This document shows positions 60,718-64,000 of a stretch of DNA of 64,000 bases, one piece after another. The position numbers and the translations under genes were made by a program. The notes under the pieces are model-generated. The model was not told the origin of the DNA and did not search any database. It worked only from the letters and a program-made list of their open reading frames with translations. This DNA is from Pseudomonadota bacterium (GTDB taxonomy: Bacteria > Pseudomonadota > Gammaproteobacteria > Xanthomonadales > Xanthomonadaceae), in the NCBI GenBank assembly GCA_021821195.1, contig JAKACT010000001.1:372001-436000 (forward strand), read 5' to 3'. Each line of letters starts with the position of its first letter. Position 1 is the first letter of the stretch.

Positions 60718-62784
60718 TTACTGACCGATGTGCTGCTTCAGCCAGGCGTTGACCGTGTCGTGCCACTGCACGCTGTTCTGCGGCTTCAGCACCCAGTGGT
60801 TCTCGTCCGGGAAGTACAGGAACTGCGACGCCACGCCCTTGCGCTGGTTGGCGGTGAACAGCGCGATGCCCTGCTCCACCGGGATGCGGAAGTCCTGCTG
60901 GCCGTGGATCACCAGCATCGGCACCTTGAAGTTGGCAACAAAGTTGGCCGGGTTGAACTTCTGGTAGCCGGCCGGGTTGTCGTACGGCGTGCCGCCGTTC
61001 TCCCACTCGCTGAACCAGAGTTCCTCGGTGGCATAGCCCATGGCGTTGTTCTCGAACACGCCGTCGTGGCTGACCAGGCACTTCCACGGCTCGTTCCAGT
61101 TGCCGGCGATCCAGTTGACCATGAAGCCGCCGTAGCTGGCGCCGAGCGCGCAGGCCTTGCCACCGTCGAGGAAGGCGTACTTCCGTTGCGCCGCGGCCCA
61201 GCCCTTCTGCAGGTCCTCCAGCGGGCGGTCGCCCCAATGGCCGCTGATCGCGTCGGTGAACGCCTGACCGTAGCCGGTGCTGCCATGGAAGTCGATCATC
61301 ACCACCGCATAGCCTTGGCCCGCATAGGTCTGCGGGTTCCAGCGATAGCTCCAGCCGTTGCCGAAGCTGCCCTGCGGGCCACCGTGGATCAGGAAGGCGA
61401 CCGGGTACTTCTTCCCGGGTTCAAAGTTCCACGGCTTGACCACGTAGCCGTGCACGGTCTCGCCGTTCCAGCCGATGAAGTCGAACTGCTCGAACGCCCC
61501 CCAGGCCACGTCCGGCAGCATCTGCGACGCAGACGGCGTGATCGCGCGGACCGGCGCCTTGCCGTCCGGACTGGTGGTGGCGATGACATCGCCGGTCTGC
61601 AGCGTGTTGCGCGAGAACGCCAGCGTCGGACCGGCCAGGTCGAAGGCCGAAATGCTGCCGTCCTTCACCACGCTTTCCACTTCGCCATTGGCCAGGGAGA
61701 CGCGGAACAGCGGATGCTGGCCCAGCTCCTGCGCGGTGGTGTAGATCCACTTGCCGTCGGCGGACAGGGTGATCCCGTCGGCGGAGGCATCCCAGCGCGG
61801 CGCGATCTCCTTCGTCTTGCCGGAGGCGATGTCCATCGCCATCAGCGCGAAGCGGTCGGCCTCGAAGCCCGGGCGCGCCATCGCGCGGTAGTACAAGGTC
61901 TTGCCGTCGGCGGAAAACACCGGGCCGGCGTCCCAGGCCTTGTTGGTTGCGGTCAGGTTGCGTGCACCGCTGCCGTCGGCATTGACCAGCCAGAGGTCGA
62001 AGTTGGTGCTCCACGGCTCCTCGCGGTTCGACTGACGCACGCTCATCGCCACCGACTTGCCGTCGGGCGACCAAGCGAAATCGGACAGGTCGCCGAACGG
62101 CTTGGACGGGATGTCGCCGTGGACGTCACCGCTGAGCAGCGTGGCCGAAGTGAGCATCGCGTCGCCGCCCAGCGTTGCCGCGAACACGCGGTTCAGGCGG
62201 CCGTCGTTCCACGCATCCCAGTGGCGGATGAACATGCGGTCGAACAGCAGGCCCGTACTCTTGCGGGCGGCCTCGTCGTCGAGCTTCTTCTTCGTGCAGG
62301 CCAGGTCGGCCTTGCAGTCCGGGAACACCGCGAACGCCAGCGCCACCTGCCTGCCATCGGGCGAGAGCTTGTAGCCGTCCACGTCGAGGGCGAAGTCGGT
62401 CAGGCGCTTCGCTTCGCCGCCGGCCGCGGGCATCGCGTACAGCTGCATCGAGCCGGACTTCGCGCTCATGAAGTACAGCGTCCTGCCGTCGGCCGAGAAC
62501 GCCGGCGAATTCACGCTCCAGCCTGCCGGCGACAGCTGCTTCGGCGGCGCGTTGTCGCGCGTCACCAGGTTGCGCATCCACAGGGTGGTGGCCGACTTGT
62601 TCGTCTCCTTGTCGACCGTGCGCTTGGCGAACACCAGCACGCGCCCGTCCGGCGACAGCGTAGGCGCGGAATGGCGGTCCATGTAGGCCATGTCGCGCAC
62701 TTCGAAGCCGCGCTGGGCAGCATTGGCGGCGGCGGGCAAGGACAGCGCGAGGGCGAGCGGGAGGATGGCGTGGCGAAGAGTCAT
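60718..62784 (-). CDS. Exported S9-family prolyl oligopeptidase-like peptidase
   Basis: A 688-residue exported serine peptidase (signal peptide LRHAILPLALALSLPAAANA). The N-terminal beta-propeller has repeated LSPDGR, FSADGRTLYF and LSADGKWIY blades (WD40/TolB-like). The alpha/beta-hydrolase domain begins near 430. Catalytic residues are Ser in ALGASYGGFMVNW, Asp in VIHGQQDFRIP, and His in FPDENHWVLKP. It cuts short peptides in the periplasm (dipeptidyl or acylaminoacyl type). The OPT peptide importer lies upstream, separated by a terminator. Confidence 0.94.
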   Translation of the reverse strand: MTLRHAILPLALALSLPAAANAAQRGFEVRDMAYMDRHSAPTLSPDGRVLVFAKRTVDKETNKSATTLWMRNLVTRDNAPPKQLSPAGWSVNSPAFSADGRTLYFMSAKSGSMQLYAMPAAGGEAKRLTDFALDVDGYKLSPDGRQVALAFAVFPDCKADLACTKKKLDDEAARKSTGLLFDRMFIRHWDAWNDGRLNRVFAATLGGDAMLTSATLLSGDVHGDIPSKPFGDLSDFAWSPDGKSVAMSVRQSNREEPWSTNFDLWLVNADGSGARNLTATNKAWDAGPVFSADGKTLYYRAMARPGFEADRFALMAMDIASGKTKEIAPRWDASADGITLSADGKWIYTTAQELGQHPLFRVSLANGEVESVVKDGSISAFDLAGPTLAFSRNTLQTGDVIATTSPDGKAPVRAITPSASQMLPDVAWGAFEQFDFIGWNGETVHGYVVKPWNFEPGKKYPVAFLIHGGPQGSFGNGWSYRWNPQTYAGQGYAVVMIDFHGSTGYGQAFTDAISGHWGDRPLEDLQKGWAAAQRKYAFLDGGKACALGASYGGFMVNWIAGNWNEPWKCLVSHDGVFENNAMGYATEELWFSEWENGGTPYDNPAGYQKFNPANFVANFKVPMLVIHGQQDFRIPVEQGIALFTANQRKGVASQFLYFPDENHWVLKPQNSVQWHDTVNAWLKQHIGQ

Positions 62785-62810
62785 GGCGATGGTTCCGTGC
62801 AGCAGGAAAT

Positions 62811-62836
62811 GAAAACGCCCGCGCGAACGCGGGCGT
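62811..62836 (-). terminator. Rho-independent terminator of the OPT transporter gene
   Basis: Perfect 9-bp stem ACGCCCGCG/CGCGGGCGT with a TTCG loop on the minus strand, then TTTTC, 8 bp after the OPT stop. It precedes the S9 peptidase gene. Confidence 0.88.
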
Positions 62837-62843
62837 CGATGGA

Positions 62844-64000
62844 TCAGGCGTTCGGGTTGGCCTTGGCGCCGGTGCGGTAGAGCAGCCAACCGATCACCGC
62901 CAGCACCGCCAGACCGACCCACTTGCCCTGCTGGAGGGCTTCCGGCAGGGCGATCACGTCGGCGCGGCCGGAGACCACGATCGGGATGGCGATGAAGATG
63001 CCCATCAGCGCCTCGCCGGTGATCAGGCCGGCGGCGAACAGGGTGCCGGGGCGATGCAGGCGGTCGCGCGCGGCTTCGTCGTGGGTGCCGACCATGCCAT
63101 GGCGCTTCTCCACCAGGTACGCCAACAGCCCGCCCAGGAAGATCGGCACCATCAGCTCCAGCGGCAGGTAGATGCCGATGGCCGCGGCCAGCACCGGCAC
63201 GCGGAAGGTCTTGCCGGTGGCCTTCAGCCACTCGTCGAGGGCGATGATCACCGCGCCGACCACCGCACCGATGCCGATGATCGTCCACGGCAGCTCGCCG
63301 CCGAACATGCCCTTGGCCACCGAGGCCATCAGCGTGGCCTGCGGCGCCGACAGCGCGTTGGGATGCTCGGGCGTGGGCGCGCCGATGCCGTAGGCCTGCG
63401 CCAGCAGGTTCAGCACCGGCGCCATGATCAGCGCGCAGGAGAACGCACCGATGCCCAGCATCAGCTGCTGCTTCCACGGCGTGGCGCCGACGATGTAGCC
63501 GGCTTTGAGATCCTGCAGGTTGTCGCCGCCGACCGCCGCCGCGCAGCACACCACCGCGCCGATCATGATCGCGGCGACTGCGCCCAGCGGCGCGCCGGAC
63601 GCGCCCACCGCCATCTTGCCGCCCTCGCCCAGCAGCACCAGCAACACTGCGGAGGCGAACAGGATGGTGGCGATCGTGATGCCAGACACCGGGTTGTTGG
63701 AGGAGCCAACGAGGCCGGCGAGGTAGGCCGACACCGACACGAACAGGAAGCCGGCGACGATCATGATGATCGCCATCGGGATGCTCACGCTCCACATGCC
63801 GACGATGGCCTGGTACAGCAGCAGCAGCGGCACCACGAAGGCGACCAGCGCCACCAGCATCCACTTCATCGGCAGGTCGCGCTCGGTCTCGGCCACCCGT
63901 TCGCCACTGCCCTTGCGCGCTGCGGCGATGCCGCTCTTCACACCGGACAGCAGCGACTTGCGCAGCGAGAACAGCGTCCACACGCCACCGATCAGCATCG
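62844..64000 (-). CDS. OPT-family oligopeptide transporter (C-terminal part)
   Basis: The last 385 residues of a large membrane transporter; the gene enters from the right edge. Many helices are visible, with the family parts SAYLAGLVGSSNNPVSGITIATI and AAVGGDNLQDLKAGYIVGATPWKQQLMLGIG, and IYLPLELMVPIFLGGLLAYLVE near the end. OPT proteins import oligopeptides or metal chelates with protons. The pattern is that of bacterial OPT proteins. The S9 peptidase downstream could trim periplasmic peptides for it. Confidence 0.93.
   Translation of the reverse strand, partial: MLIGGVWTLFSLRKSLLSGVKSGIAAARKGSGERVAETERDLPMKWMLVALVAFVVPLLLLYQAIVGMWSVSIPMAIIMIVAGFLFVSVSAYLAGLVGSSNNPVSGITIATILFASAVLLVLLGEGGKMAVGASGAPLGAVAAIMIGAVVCCAAAVGGDNLQDLKAGYIVGATPWKQQLMLGIGAFSCALIMAPVLNLLAQAYGIGAPTPEHPNALSAPQATLMASVAKGMFGGELPWTIIGIGAVVGAVIIALDEWLKATGKTFRVPVLAAAIGIYLPLELMVPIFLGGLLAYLVEKRHGMVGTHDEAARDRLHRPGTLFAAGLITGEALMGIFIAIPIVVSGRADVIALPEALQQGKWVGLAVLAVIGWLLYRTGAKANPNA

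Noticed and set aside
60574-62880. Open frame of 768 codons on the plus strand opposite the S9 peptidase
   Set aside because: Antisense shadow; the minus frame carries the intact catalytic triad.
1-64000. CRISPR array, rRNA genes, prophage or complete insertion sequence
   Set aside because: No regularly spaced repeats, rRNA signatures, integrases or transposases were seen; the only mobile-like sequences are palindromes and the repeats around hipBA.

Overview
The window is a chromosomal stretch of a high-GC gammaproteobacterium, most probably of the Xanthomonadaceae/Lysobacteraceae (Lysobacter, Luteimonas, Thermomonas or a relative). Pointers are the SspA and SodB protein sequences, the petABC-sspA-sspB order, the pcnB-folK-panB order, an Oar-like TonB receptor, many exported peptidases, and intergenic palindromes with a GTAGGAG head. 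The genus cannot be fixed from the sequence alone. Coding density is high, with no rRNA, CRISPR array, complete transposon or prophage. There is one tRNA, tRNA-Glu(CTC).

Layout. 1-2.1 kb: panB (cut by the edge), folK, pcnB. 2.1-2.6 kb: tRNA-Glu with promoter, terminator and a chain of hairpins. 2.6-9.5 kb: the large helicase Lhr, with a 51-bp palindrome inserted in frame, cyclopropane fatty acid synthase, a DUF3298 lipoprotein and a cold-shock protein. 9.7-15.6 kb: RluF, an acetyltransferase, a rhomboid protease, a POT peptide transporter, a GST and an exported M14 peptidase. 15.6-18.1 kb: a YdeI-like protein, a secreted or anchored RNase with its barstar inhibitor, a GNAT enzyme and a Rieske protein. 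18.2-22.2 kb: a Fur-box-preceded siderophore receptor with a PepSY protein, HutD/Ves and ComEA. 22.4-26.0 kb: an M20 peptidase, a hipBA module, and a second, broken copy of the last 342 bp of the peptidase gene. 26.1-33.9 kb: the type IV minor pilin operon fimT-pilVWXY1E, with a divergent FimS/AlgZ-like histidine kinase. 34-41.7 kb: PpnN, an Oar-like receptor, MarC, a short-chain dehydrogenase relative lacking catalytic residues, a monothiol glutaredoxin and Fe-SOD. 41.8-50.7 kb: purEK, Trm112, nadC, an FHA protein, DUF3301, sspAB, petABC and a lytic transglycosylase. 50.8-59.3 kb: miaB, a small membrane protein, an amidohydrolase, phoH-ybeY-ybeX, a DUF4105 membrane protein, corA and a 59-residue Arg-rich protein. 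59.3-64 kb: a DUF819 transporter, an S9 peptidase and an OPT peptide transporter cut by the edge.

How the genes fit together. Peptide use is a theme (POT, OPT, M14, M20, S9). Iron and oxidative stress (siderophore receptor/PepSY, Grx4, SodB) and respiration (bc1) are housekeeping modules. The pilin operon and its divergent kinase probably form a regulatory unit, as FimS/AlgR does for the same operon in Pseudomonas aeruginosa.

Most notable: the hipBA module lies between two diverged copies of one gene end; a perfect palindrome has been absorbed into lhr without breaking the frame; and REP-like elements supply the TAG stop codon of at least three genes.
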